Shown: positions 6,412-14,795 of the stretch, piece after piece | How positions within the stretch are numbered: position 1 is the stretch's first letter | Layout: each line of letters begins with the position of its first letter | Assembly: GCA_038230695.1 (NCBI GenBank) | Contig: JBBRMT010000094.1 | Location: 1 to 15,950 of the forward strand | Origin: QHBQ01 sp038230695 | Lineage (GTDB): Bacteria; Chloroflexota; Chloroflexia; QHBQ01 | DNA length: 15,950 nt | Reading direction: 5' to 3' | Program-made: the position numbers and the translations under genes | Notes under the pieces: model-generated | Told to the model about the DNA's origin: nothing | Seen by the model: the letters and a program-made list of their open reading frames with translations, nothing else | Database searches by the model: none

Positions 6412-9400
6412 ATGGCAGGCAACAAAGCGCTATACGATACCGCCCTCAAGCGGGGTCATGATTACGCATGGCAGAATCAGTGGGATCGCGCCCTGAAGGA
6501 ATATCAGCGGGCGGTCGGTGAGTTCCCTTCCGACCGTGACGCACGCGGCAGCCTGGCCCTGGCCTATCTGCGCCTAAAGCAGTGGCCCGATGCGCTACGC
6601 GAATATCTGGAACTGGCGAAAGATAAGCCCAAGGACACCTTCATCCAGAGCCGCCTGGCCGACATCTACGTAGCCACCGACGATGGCCCCGCCGCCGAGC
6701 GTACCTATTTTGGCCTCAGCGACCTATTCGAGCAGCAGAACCAACCCAGCGAGGCGGTCAAGGCGCTGCAAGAGCTAACCCGCATCCTGCCCAAGAACGA
6801 ACGCGCCTATACCCACATCGGCGAACTGAGCGAACACCTGGGCGACAAGGCCACCGCCACCCAGGCCCATATGATGCTTGCCAACCTGGCCGCCGAGCGC
6901 AACAACATCGGCGAGGCGCTGGCTCAGGCCGAGTACGCCTTCAGCCTGGAGCAAAGCGAACCAGCCCGCGACCTGCTCTATAAACTGCGCCGTATCCAGG
7001 GAGCCAGCGCCGCACCCACCCCTGCGCCCAAAAAGCAAGGCAGCCTTAGCCAGAACGAAGTCAATGAGATGCTGAACATGGCGATCGGCTACCAGGAGCG
7101 CAAGCAGTACGCCGCCGCCACCCGAATGTACGAGGCGTTGGTAAGCGCGGGCATACGCCGACCCGATGTGCTTTTCAACCTCGGCCTGCTCAACCAGCAG
7201 ACCGGCCAACACCAGGCCGCCATCCAATACTTCCAATCGCTATCCCAGGATGAGGATTATGCGATGTCCGCCTTCTACAGCATGGGCGAGAGCTATCGCG
7301 CCAGCGGCAATCTGAACCAGGCGGCGCAAAGCTACGACTCCGCCTTGCGCCTGATCAACCTGCAAACCATCGGCAAGGGCGAAATTGACGACCTGATCCA
7401 GCTTTACGAGAGCGCGGCGCAGACCTATGTTGCAATGGACAATACCAGCCGCGCCGCCACCCTCTACAGCAGCCTGGCAGGATTCCTACAAGGTCGCCGC
7501 TGGAACCGCGAACAGACCGAGGAGATCCAGCGCAAAGCCAAATCGCTAACCGAGGAAAGCATGAGGGCCAAGCTGCGGCGCATTGGCGGCGATGAAGCCG
7601 TGATAGCGGCAGAGGAGGAGCGGCCCCAATCGCCCCAGGTAGTCAGCGGCAGGCTATCGTCCACCACCCTACGCCCGATTACCGATTACCTCAAGCCGGG
7701 CGCGGGCCAACCGCCACAGTCCAACCCGCCTGGCAGCCTGCGGCGTACCGGCCAGAGCGAACCGATGCGCCACCCCGCCGACCCTGCCGCGCCACTGATC
7801 ACCGAACGGCTTACGGAGCAGCAGGTCACTACCGCATTGCCCACCCAGCCACCAGCGGCGGCGCGGCAGATGCGCGCCCTGCGTAACCAGCGCGACGGTC
7901 AGAACCTCAGCATTGCCGTCAACCAGTTGCTGCGCGAGATGCGTAACTATATGCAGGGCCAGCACTACTACGCGGCAGTAGACAACGCCTTCGAGGTTAT
8001 CCGCGTCGCTCCCGAATACCTGCCTGTGCATCTATTGCTCGGCCAGATTTACCAGCAGCAGGGGCGGAGCGAGGACGCGCTGATCAAATATCAGACTACC
8101 CTTGACCTATACCTGGCCCGCAACGAGCCTGCCGCCGCCGCCGAAATCTTCGAGCGTATCCTGGAACTCGATGCCAGCAATGTCACCACCCGCTCCCGCT
8201 ATGTGATGCTGCTTACCGAACTAAAGCGGACGGATGAGGCCGCCCTGCAGGAACTTGAGCTAGCCACCCTCTACCAGACCCAGCGACAGGACGAACGCGC
8301 CGCCGACGAATATCGCCGCGCCCGCCAGCTCGCGCCTGCCAATATCAAGGTGCGCCTCGCCTACACCGACTTCCTAGCCGAGCGTGAACGCTACCCCGAA
8401 GCCCTGGTCGAACTGCGCCGCGCCCTGGAGATTGACGGTAACAGCGCCCCCGCGATGCTGCTGCTCAACACTATCCTGACCGTACTGAATGAGGATGCCC
8501 GCTGGGATAGCCTCGGCGAAGTGCTGCGTCACGCCCAGGAGGATACCAACTTTGCCGCCAGCGCCATTGCCACCTATCAGGCCCAGGCCGAGGCTACCGC
8601 GCTGCCCGATTTCTACTACACCCTTGCCCTGGTCGAGCGGGCCAGCGGGCACGATGCCAATGCCATCGAGCGATTGCAGGCGGGTATCAAGCTGCTGCCC
8701 CCGCATGGCGGCAATCTCATATCAGTGCTAATGCGTAACGCGCTGGGCGAGTTGTACCTCGCGGTTGGCAACGGCAAACAGGCGATTGGCGCATTGGAGG
8801 ACACCCGCAGCGTGCTGGAAGGCGAAGCCGACCTGACCTCGCCCCGCCCGCAATATGCCTTCGCCCGCCCGCCCGCCCGCACCGCCATCTACCACGCGCT
8901 GGCCGAAGCCTATTCGATGAGTGACGATGCCGCCACTGCGGTTGCCTACTTGCAGGAACTGAAGCGGATGCTGCCCTATGACCGCGATGTTTATACCCGC
9001 CTCGCCGATCTCTTCTTCCGCCAGGGGCAGTTGCCGCAGGCGTTGGCCGCGCTCGACGAACTGGCCGTACATTACAAGGAGAGCTTCCAGACTGATAAGA
9101 TGATCGAGACGCTGCTACAAATGACCATCCTTGCTCCCAGCAATATCGGCATCCGCACCCGCCTCAGCGACATATACCTCAAGCGGGGGTTGATTGACCA
9201 GGGGCTAGCCGAGCTTGACACTCTTGCCGATCTGCAGCAGAAGAATGGGATGCTCAAGGATGCGGTGCGCTCATTGCAGCAAGGCGCGGAGATCTACTGG
9301 ATGATGGGCCGTCACCAGCAGGCGTTCGCCGTCTATGACCGTATCAACCGCGTAGCCCCCAGCGATGTCGAGGCCCGCCAGCAGCTAACCAACCTGTACA

Positions 9401-10107
9401 TCCAGGTGGGGCAGATGAGCGCCGCGATCAAGGAACAGAAGATGATCGCCAGGATTTGTATGCAAGGGGGCGAATTGAAGGAGGCAGAGGCAGCGCTGCA
9501 CCAGGTGATCGCCCTCGCGCCGGAAGACACCGAAGCGTACTACGCGCTGGGCAAGTTGCTGGCGGTGCAGGGCGAGTTCGGCCAGGCGGCCAAGCTGTAC
9601 AACCGCCTCGCCCGCCTCAACCCTGCCGACCCCAAGGTGCAGATTATGCAGGCTGATATGCAGCGCCGCGCCGAAGCCAAGAAGGCGGCGAACGCCACTC
9701 AGCCTCCTGCTACCCCGGCTGACACTGCTGCCCCCACCTTGCTAGAGGCTGAAGCAACCGTGAGCGACAATTCCGCGCCCACCATCCTTGCCGATCAGAG
9801 CCAGCCCAGGGTTGGCACCGCCCCGCTGCCCGATAACAAGGCGAACGACACCGCTAGCGAACCTGCGCCAGCGATGCCCATCAATGATGGTAACATCGCC
9901 AGTTTCAGCAGCAACGGCTCCGCGCCCGCTCCCGTTTTGGACGCTGCGTCACCCAGCGAGGCGGATAACGCTGCGACGCAAGATAGCAATATCGTCGCCC
10001 CGCTGGTTGCCGCTGGTGTGCCTCTGGATGGTGGCAGCGTGCCGGACGATAGCGGCATGGCCGCTCTGCCTTTGGCAAGGTCAGATTATGGGCAAACGGG
10101 GGGGTGA
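6412..10107 (+). CDS. Giant multi-TPR repeat protein, first gene of the c-di-AMP operon
   Basis: A 1231-aa protein built almost entirely of tetratricopeptide repeats, a helical scaffold for protein-protein contacts. There is no signal peptide or membrane segment, so it is predicted cytoplasmic. An N-terminal TPR block (about 1-197) begins ALYDTALKRGHDYAWQNQWD. A short Ala/Pro/Lys hinge (198-212) leads to a second TPR block (213-400). A disordered Pro/Gln-rich segment follows (about 403-485), then a long TPR block (486-1084). The last 147 residues are an Ala/Pro/Asn/Asp-rich, probably disordered tail. The ATG follows GAGG (6403-6406). Its TGA overlaps the GTG start of cdaA (GTGA), implying translational coupling and a function linked to the c-di-AMP synthase. 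No catalytic domain is seen; a scaffold or regulator role is inference. Confidence 0.9.
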   Translation: MAGNKALYDTALKRGHDYAWQNQWDRALKEYQRAVGEFPSDRDARGSLALAYLRLKQWPDALREYLELAKDKPKDTFIQSRLADIYVATDDGPAAERTYFGLSDLFEQQNQPSEAVKALQELTRILPKNERAYTHIGELSEHLGDKATATQAHMMLANLAAERNNIGEALAQAEYAFSLEQSEPARDLLYKLRRIQGASAAPTPAPKKQGSLSQNEVNEMLNMAIGYQERKQYAAATRMYEALVSAGIRRPDVLFNLGLLNQQTGQHQAAIQYFQSLSQDEDYAMSAFYSMGESYRASGNLNQAAQSYDSALRLINLQTIGKGEIDDLIQLYESAAQTYVAMDNTSRAATLYSSLAGFLQGRRWNREQTEEIQRKAKSLTEESMRAKLRRIGGDEAVIAAEEERPQSPQVVSGRLSSTTLRPITDYLKPGAGQPPQSNPPGSLRRTGQSEPMRHPADPAAPLITERLTEQQVTTALPTQPPAAARQMRALRNQRDGQNLSIAVNQLLREMRNYMQGQHYYAAVDNAFEVIRVAPEYLPVHLLLGQIYQQQGRSEDALIKYQTTLDLYLARNEPAAAAEIFERILELDASNVTTRSRYVMLLTELKRTDEAALQELELATLYQTQRQDERAADEYRRARQLAPANIKVRLAYTDFLAERERYPEALVELRRALEIDGNSAPAMLLLNTILTVLNEDARWDSLGEVLRHAQEDTNFAASAIATYQAQAEATALPDFYYTLALVERASGHDANAIERLQAGIKLLPPHGGNLISVLMRNALGELYLAVGNGKQAIGALEDTRSVLEGEADLTSPRPQYAFARPPARTAIYHALAEAYSMSDDAATAVAYLQELKRMLPYDRDVYTRLADLFFRQGQLPQALAALDELAVHYKESFQTDKMIETLLQMTILAPSNIGIRTRLSDIYLKRGLIDQGLAELDTLADLQQKNGMLKDAVRSLQQGAEIYWMMGRHQQAFAVYDRINRVAPSDVEARQQLTNLYIQVGQMSAAIKEQKMIARICMQGGELKEAEAALHQVIALAPEDTEAYYALGKLLAVQGEFGQAAKLYNRLARLNPADPKVQIMQADMQRRAEAKKAANATQPPATPADTAAPTLLEAEATVSDNSAPTILADQSQPRVGTAPLPDNKANDTASEPAPAMPINDGNIASFSSNGSAPAPVLDAASPSEADNAATQDSNIVAPLVAAGVPLDGGSVPDDSGMAALPLARSDYGQTGG

Positions 10108-11012
10108 ACTCAGTGGATGGGCAGTTCTCCTGGATCGTCTCACAATTCGCTACCAACCCGCTCCTCACCCTCCTTGATATTACGCTGGTCGCGCTGCTTA
10201 TCTTCTGGCTCCTGACCATCATTCAGAGTACCCGCGCCATCCAGCTTGTGCGCGGCGTGGTTGTGCTGCTACTACTTGCCGCCCTGCTCGGCTACGCCTT
10301 CCAGCTAGCCGCCCTCAGTTGGGTGATCCAGAACTCCATCCCCGCCCTGATCATCGCCATTCCGGTTATCTTCCAGCCGGAGTTGCGCCGCGCCCTGGAG
10401 AGCCTGGGCCGCCGTAGCGACCTGTTCAGCCGCAGCCGCGAACTGTCGCACTCGCCCACCATGGCCGCCGCGATTGACGAACTGATAGTCGCCGCCAGCG
10501 AACTGAGCCGTCGCCATATCGGGGCGCTGGTGGTGCTGGAGCGGCGCACCGGCTTGCAGGAATATGCCGGTCGTGGCACGCTGCTCGATGCCCATGTCAG
10601 CAGCGCCATCCTTACCAATATCTTCTTCCCCAATGCCCCATTGCACGATGGCGCAGCGATCATTCGCGGTGGGCGTATCGTTGCCGCTGGCGTGGTTCTG
10701 CCCCTAAGCGAGAACACCTTTGGCAACCATGGTACCCGTCACCGCGCCGCACTGGGTATCAGTGAACACTCCGATGCGGTTGCCGTGGTCGTCTCCGAGG
10801 AAACCGGCACGATTTCGGTGGCGGTCAGCGGCAAGATGCTCACCAACCTCGATGCCGATCGGATGCGAGCCATTCTGCGCGGCCTGTTCAAGCTGAAGAG
10901 CCGTGCCAGCCGCCATCGCGCCCTCGATGAGGCTCGCCGCGAGACGGTGGCGATTGATGCCTCGGAACTGGCGCTGCACGCCAAGGCTAGCCAGGATGGG
11001 CCGCCGCGATGA
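10104..11012 (+). CDS. cdaA: Membrane-bound diadenylate cyclase CdaA (c-di-AMP synthase)
   Basis: A 302-aa protein of the CdaA/DacA class, which condenses two ATP into the second messenger c-di-AMP, controlling potassium and osmolyte balance and wall homeostasis. Three transmembrane helices occupy about residues 20-40, 48-70 and 73-90. The DAC catalytic domain follows, with the two signature motifs intact: Asp182-Gly-Ala in LHDGAAI and Arg212-His-Arg in GTRHRAALGISE. Length is slightly above the roughly 270 aa of Bacillus CdaA. It starts with GTG, overlapping the TPR stop as GTGA and preceded by a run of G; a second GTG at 10113 is an alternative start. Its TGA overlaps the ATG of cdaR (ATGA). 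Tight coupling with cdaR is the classical arrangement; the preceding TPR gene is not. Confidence 0.96.
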   Translation: MNSVDGQFSWIVSQFATNPLLTLLDITLVALLIFWLLTIIQSTRAIQLVRGVVVLLLLAALLGYAFQLAALSWVIQNSIPALIIAIPVIFQPELRRALESLGRRSDLFSRSRELSHSPTMAAAIDELIVAASELSRRHIGALVVLERRTGLQEYAGRGTLLDAHVSSAILTNIFFPNAPLHDGAAIIRGGRIVAAGVVLPLSENTFGNHGTRHRAALGISEHSDAVAVVVSEETGTISVAVSGKMLTNLDADRMRAILRGLFKLKSRASRHRALDEARRETVAIDASELALHAKASQDGPPR

Positions 11013-12496
11013 ACTTCGACGTGCGCCACCTCTGGCGCGGCGGCAACCTTTCCCCCGCCGATGCGCTACTTTTTGACGATGATGAGGAGCGCGGCAGCCG
11101 CTGGCCCGGCATACTGCTGCGGGCGCTCACCTCAGTTGGGCTTGCCATCGGCCTGTGGGCCTACGTTATCAGCCTGAACAACCCGCAGGACTCCGCCCCC
11201 TTCAACGCCCAGACCATTGATGTGCGTAACGTATCCGCCAACCTGCGCCCCACCCTTAGCCTGAGCAATGTTGACGTTACCGTGCGGGCCAACCGTTCGC
11301 TGATGCGTAACATCAACTCGGCCACTATCCATACCTATATAGACCTCAGCGATTACAAGGAAGGCACATATCAGGTGCCAGTCAAAGTGGATGTGGCGGC
11401 GGGCGTAACCGTCCAGGTCAGCCCGCCCAGCGTGCAGGTACGCCTCGACTTGCTTGCCAGCAAGCAGGTGCCGCTTACTGCCCACGTGAGCGGCACGCCC
11501 GACTTCGGTTACACCATGCACGAAGCCAGCGTCAGCACCACCACTGTGACGGTCAGCGGCCTCGCCACCCTGGTCAGCCAGGTGAGTCGAGCCGAGGTCG
11601 AGGTCAATGTTGACCATCGCAACACCACCGCCAGCGGCGGCCTGGACCCCGTCGCGCTCGATGGCAGCGGGGTGATTATCAGCGGCGTTACCTTCAACCC
11701 CGCCACCGTTCACGTCACCGTACCGATTGAGCTTTCGCTCAACTATCGCACCGTGCCGGTCAAGTTCAACGTCAAGGGCGAACCGGCCAATGGCTATCGC
11801 ATCGAATCGATCACCGTCAACCCCGACATCGTTACCATCCTCGGCCAGCCGGAGGTGTTGAGCCAGACCAACTTCCTGGATACCGAGCCGGTGGACGTTA
11901 CCGGCCAGACCGCCACGGTAGACACCCACACCCGCCTCATTCTTGGCAGCGGGGTTTCGCTGTACAATATGGCGACCAACTCGGTTGATGTGCAGGTTGT
12001 CATCCGCCAGGTGCAGACCACCCAGATCCTGCCTGTAATCGTGATCATCACCAACACCAGCCCCGGCCTCGATGTGGTGCTTACCACCAACCGCCTTGAC
12101 CTTACCCTGGCCGGGCCACTGTCCGCCTTGCAGGCGATGCAGCCGACCGATGCCCATGCCGTCCTCGACCTGACCGGCCTCGGCCCCGGCAGCTACGAGA
12201 TTACCCCAACCGTAATCCTACCAGCAGGCATCGAGGCGATCAACATCAGCCCCGCCCGCCTGCCCATCACCATCCTGGCGGCGGCCAGCCCCACCCCGCT
12301 AGTGACAGTGACCCTTACCCCCACCGTCGTGCTACCTCCACCGCCGCTAACCCCGCAGTACGAGTTCCCCACCCCCACCCCCACTGCACTGGTGAGCGGC
12401 GGTTCGCCCACTACCCTGCCCACCCCGCTGCCAGTCGCCCGCCTGTCGCCTACACCGATCAAATCGCCGACGGCGCGACGCAGCGGCACTCCTTAG
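11009..12496 (+). CDS. cdaR: CdaR, YbbR-repeat regulator of CdaA, with Pro/Thr-rich tail
   Basis: A 495-aa protein with a cytoplasmic N-terminus (1-32), one transmembrane helix (about 33-56, LLRALTSVGLAIGLWAYVI) and four YbbR-type beta repeats outside. The repeats lie at about 57-150, 151-245, 246-335 and 336-425, with repeated openings such as KQVPLTAHVSGTPDFGY and RTVPVKFNVKGEPANGY. In Firmicutes CdaR binds CdaA and modulates c-di-AMP synthesis. Start and partner are fixed by the ATGA overlap with cdaA. Residues 426-495 form a Pro/Thr/Ser-rich tail (PTPTPTALVSGG and similar) resembling the wall-spanning linkers of the SLH proteins in this window. Such a tail is not a usual part of CdaR and may reach into the cell wall. 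Confidence 0.93.
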   Translation: MNFDVRHLWRGGNLSPADALLFDDDEERGSRWPGILLRALTSVGLAIGLWAYVISLNNPQDSAPFNAQTIDVRNVSANLRPTLSLSNVDVTVRANRSLMRNINSATIHTYIDLSDYKEGTYQVPVKVDVAAGVTVQVSPPSVQVRLDLLASKQVPLTAHVSGTPDFGYTMHEASVSTTTVTVSGLATLVSQVSRAEVEVNVDHRNTTASGGLDPVALDGSGVIISGVTFNPATVHVTVPIELSLNYRTVPVKFNVKGEPANGYRIESITVNPDIVTILGQPEVLSQTNFLDTEPVDVTGQTATVDTHTRLILGSGVSLYNMATNSVDVQVVIRQVQTTQILPVIVIITNTSPGLDVVLTTNRLDLTLAGPLSALQAMQPTDAHAVLDLTGLGPGSYEITPTVILPAGIEAINISPARLPITILAAASPTPLVTVTLTPTVVLPPPPLTPQYEFPTPTPTALVSGGSPTTLPTPLPVARLSPTPIKSPTARRSGTP

Positions 12497-12535
12497 CATG
12501 GATAATATATTCCATCCCTCGCTTGCCCAATAGCG

Positions 12536-12554
12536 TATAATAGGGGTAAGGAGG
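12536..12554 (+). promoter_or_regulatory. TATAAT box and strong ribosome-binding site before the zinc-ribbon gene
   Basis: A perfect TATAAT (12536-12541) is followed closely by AAGGAGG (12548-12554), 6 nt before the ATG at 12561. The ribosome-binding site is clear and decides the start. The TATAAT has no good -35 at normal spacing, so a promoter here is only possible; if used, the leader would be about 12 nt long. Confidence 0.5.
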
Positions 12555-12560
12555 CGTGCA

Positions 12561-14519
12561 ATGACCTGTCCCGCCTGCGGTTATGCCAACCATACTGCTG
12601 CGCCGTTCTGTATGGATTGCGGCGCGGCCATCAGCCTGAATAATGACGAGGGCGCTAGCTTCGCGCCCCTTGCGCCAACTCAAGTGGCACCCGTTGCCAG
12701 CAAGAGCCGCCCATCGTTACGTGCGCTATCGCCGCTGCGCTGGAGCATGGAAGCTCGCATCGTTGTGGCTCTGCTGCTGCTGCTGGTTGGCTTCCAGTTT
12801 ATGGTCAATCGCGGGGTAGCCGCTGAGAGCGCCAGCTACGATGCCGCCCGCGCCGCGATGGCTCACCAGCAGTGGCACACCGCCGCCACTGCCCTTGCAC
12901 CCCTCGCCGCCAGCGGCTTCCGCGATGCCAGCGCCCAGCTTGCTGCCGCCAATAAACAGGTAGCTGCCTTCGATACCAACTGGCAGGCGGGCCTCAAGGC
13001 TAGCGCGACGGGCGACGACTGGTTGGCGCTACAATCATACAAGGCGGCGGCGACAATCGAGCCAACCTACAGCGGTCTGCCCGCCCAAATTGCCGCCACC
13101 CGCACTGCGCTGGGCCAGATCGTCTATCGCCTGCCCGCAACTGGTAGCAGTCATGGTGGCCTGTGGCTGGCCGATGCTGATGGTGGCAACGCAATGCAAC
13201 TGCCTGGCAGCGATGTCAGCAGCCGCATCTTTGCGATTGACCCGATCGGCGACCGACTGCTCTACGCTAGCCTGATTACTTCCGCCACTCTTACCGCCAA
13301 TTTCAGTCTCGACTTCCACCTCTACCATACCACCCTGCACACCGATAGGCAGCTCACCGTGCCGATTACCGGCACGGTGCTGTTCAGCCGCTACGACCTG
13401 ATCGCCAGCTATCAGGCAGCCTTCTTCGGCGGGAGTTTGGTGATCAGCGAGGGCGGCTTCGGCGATCGCAGCGATGCGCCAGGCGGATTTCGCGGCTGGG
13501 TGTTCGACAACGTGGGCCATATGCGCGAGTTCCACGCCGCCCTTATCGCCCGTCCCGCCCCCACCGATGCTGCTCTCTACTTCGTGGATGGCAACAACGC
13601 GCAGTCCGATGCCATCCTCGCAATAGGTAGCTACACATCGGGTATCTCCGACGCTCACTTCCAGCAAGTGGTCGGCAAAACTGTCACTCATGTGTATGTG
13701 GTCAACCAGCAGTTGCTCTACAGCACCTACAACCAGAGCGCAGTTGCCATCTATCTGACCCTGACCGCGCCGACGGATCAAGAGCCACGCCAGTTGCTCA
13801 AGCTGCCCAGCGCGGTTGCCGACATCACCTATAGCAACCAGGCGCTCTATATCATGGTTGCTCCCGATGGCCGCTCTGCCTTTATCACCCTGCCGAACGG
13901 ACAAAACTATATCCTTAACCTGGGCAGCAGCCTACTCTATGGCCTGTCCAACCTACCAGCGGGCGGCCACACCAGTGTGCGCTTTGCCAGCTTCAGCCCC
14001 GACAGTCAGCGCCTCTTGATCGCGGGAGGCATATTCTACTCGGCAATGTCGCCATCGAGCGAAGGGCCGCGCTACGACTGGCTTGGAGTGAGCGACCTAA
14101 GCGGCAATATCGGCCATGTTGCCCGCTTCAACGGTTCGATTGATGGCGCTGGCTTCCTCAATACCCATACCATCTACTATTACCGTAGCCCCGGTCTCGG
14201 CGGGTTGGACAATTACAGCGAGGTGGTGGTTAGCCCGATCAACGCGCTTAAAGATGCGACTCCCGCGCTGCCCAACCTCAACTTGCAGGCGACGGGCAAC
14301 TGGCTGCCCTATCCACTCACCAATCTAGATAGCCATACTCTGCTGCTAGCGGGCAAGGTGGGCAATGATGCGGGTGTCTATGCGTATGGCACTTCGGTGG
14401 GTAGCAAACTAGGCACCGACTATATTGGCAGCAGCGGCAGTATTCATTCATTGGTCGCCAACGCCACCAGCGTTTGGCTGCTCAAGTCAGGCCAGATCAG
14501 CCCCGCCGGTTTGCCGTGA
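12561..14519 (+). CDS. Membrane-anchored zinc-ribbon / beta-propeller protein
   Basis: A 652-aa protein not assigned to a named family. Residues 3-20 are a zinc ribbon with Cys3, Cys6, Cys17 and Cys20 (CPACG and CMDCG). A flexible basic segment (30-62) leads to one transmembrane helix (about 65-83, ARIVVALLLLLVGFQF). Basic residues in front of the helix predict the zinc ribbon inside and the rest outside. Residues 92-190 are Ala-rich and helical, TPR-like (AMAHQQWHTAATALAPL). The remainder (about 193-652) resembles a TolB/DUF5050-like beta-propeller, with blades such as GLWLADADGGNAMQLPG and SFSPDSQRLLIAGG. The ATG follows a perfect AAGGAGG. It lies 64 nt after cdaR on the same strand with no visible terminator between, so co-expression with the c-di-AMP genes is plausible. 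A role in sensing envelope state is conjecture. Confidence 0.85.
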   Translation: MTCPACGYANHTAAPFCMDCGAAISLNNDEGASFAPLAPTQVAPVASKSRPSLRALSPLRWSMEARIVVALLLLLVGFQFMVNRGVAAESASYDAARAAMAHQQWHTAATALAPLAASGFRDASAQLAAANKQVAAFDTNWQAGLKASATGDDWLALQSYKAAATIEPTYSGLPAQIAATRTALGQIVYRLPATGSSHGGLWLADADGGNAMQLPGSDVSSRIFAIDPIGDRLLYASLITSATLTANFSLDFHLYHTTLHTDRQLTVPITGTVLFSRYDLIASYQAAFFGGSLVISEGGFGDRSDAPGGFRGWVFDNVGHMREFHAALIARPAPTDAALYFVDGNNAQSDAILAIGSYTSGISDAHFQQVVGKTVTHVYVVNQQLLYSTYNQSAVAIYLTLTAPTDQEPRQLLKLPSAVADITYSNQALYIMVAPDGRSAFITLPNGQNYILNLGSSLLYGLSNLPAGGHTSVRFASFSPDSQRLLIAGGIFYSAMSPSSEGPRYDWLGVSDLSGNIGHVARFNGSIDGAGFLNTHTIYYYRSPGLGGLDNYSEVVVSPINALKDATPALPNLNLQATGNWLPYPLTNLDSHTLLLAGKVGNDAGVYAYGTSVGSKLGTDYIGSSGSIHSLVANATSVWLLKSGQISPAGLP

Positions 14520-14534
14520 TGCGCGGAAAAACGC

Positions 14535-14563
14535 TTGACGCGGGCGCAACCGTGTGATATAAT
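14535..14563 (+). promoter_or_regulatory. Strong sigma-70-type promoter of carA
   Basis: TTGACG (14535-14540) is followed after 17 nt by a perfect TATAAT (14558-14563) with an extended -10 TGA directly before it. Transcription would start near 14570, just ahead of the PyrR-type loop. It is the best promoter in the window. Confidence 0.85.
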
Positions 14564-14578
14564 ATGCCCGACCTTTAA

Positions 14579-14624
14579 GCGCGGCCCCGTGAGGCCGACA
14601 AGGGAGAGTTATTATTGAACGCGC
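14579..14624 (+). promoter_or_regulatory. PyrR-binding loop (anti-antiterminator) in the carA leader
   Basis: CCCCGTGAGGCCGACAAGGG (14585-14604) fits the PyrR-binding consensus as I know it: a GnGAGGCU-like hexaloop region followed by a purine-rich AAGG side. CCC (14585-14587) and GGG (14602-14604) close the stem. An outer GCGCG (14579-14583) can pair with CGCGC (14620-14624). With UMP/UTP present, PyrR binding to such a loop favours the downstream terminator. No pyrR gene lies in the window. Confidence 0.75.
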
Positions 14625-14667
14625 AATGCTGGCGGGCCTACCCGCACCCCAACCGAACCGACTTCGG

Positions 14668-14714
14668 CCCTATCTCATTCCTCGAACTAGAGGATGGGGT
14701 AGGGATTTCTTTTT
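14668..14714 (+). terminator. Intrinsic terminator of the carA attenuator
   Basis: CCCTATCTCATTCCTC (14668-14683) pairs with GAGGATGGGGTAGGG (14690-14704) around a GAACTA loop, with one bulge and a few G-U pairs. A T-rich tract, TTTCTTTTT (14706-14714), follows. It lies between promoter and carA, so it must be conditional. Two alternative pairings could oppose it: GGCCGA (14593-14598) with TCGGCC (14664-14669), linking the PyrR loop to the foot of the terminator; and CCTACCC (14637-14643) with GGGTAGG (14697-14703). Confidence 0.8.
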
Positions 14715-14795
14715 GCCCGCCGCGTTGCGCCGCCCTCTCCACGCTCCTTAAAGGCAGCTGATCTGATTTGGCAATTACGAAAGGAGCGTATCCCC

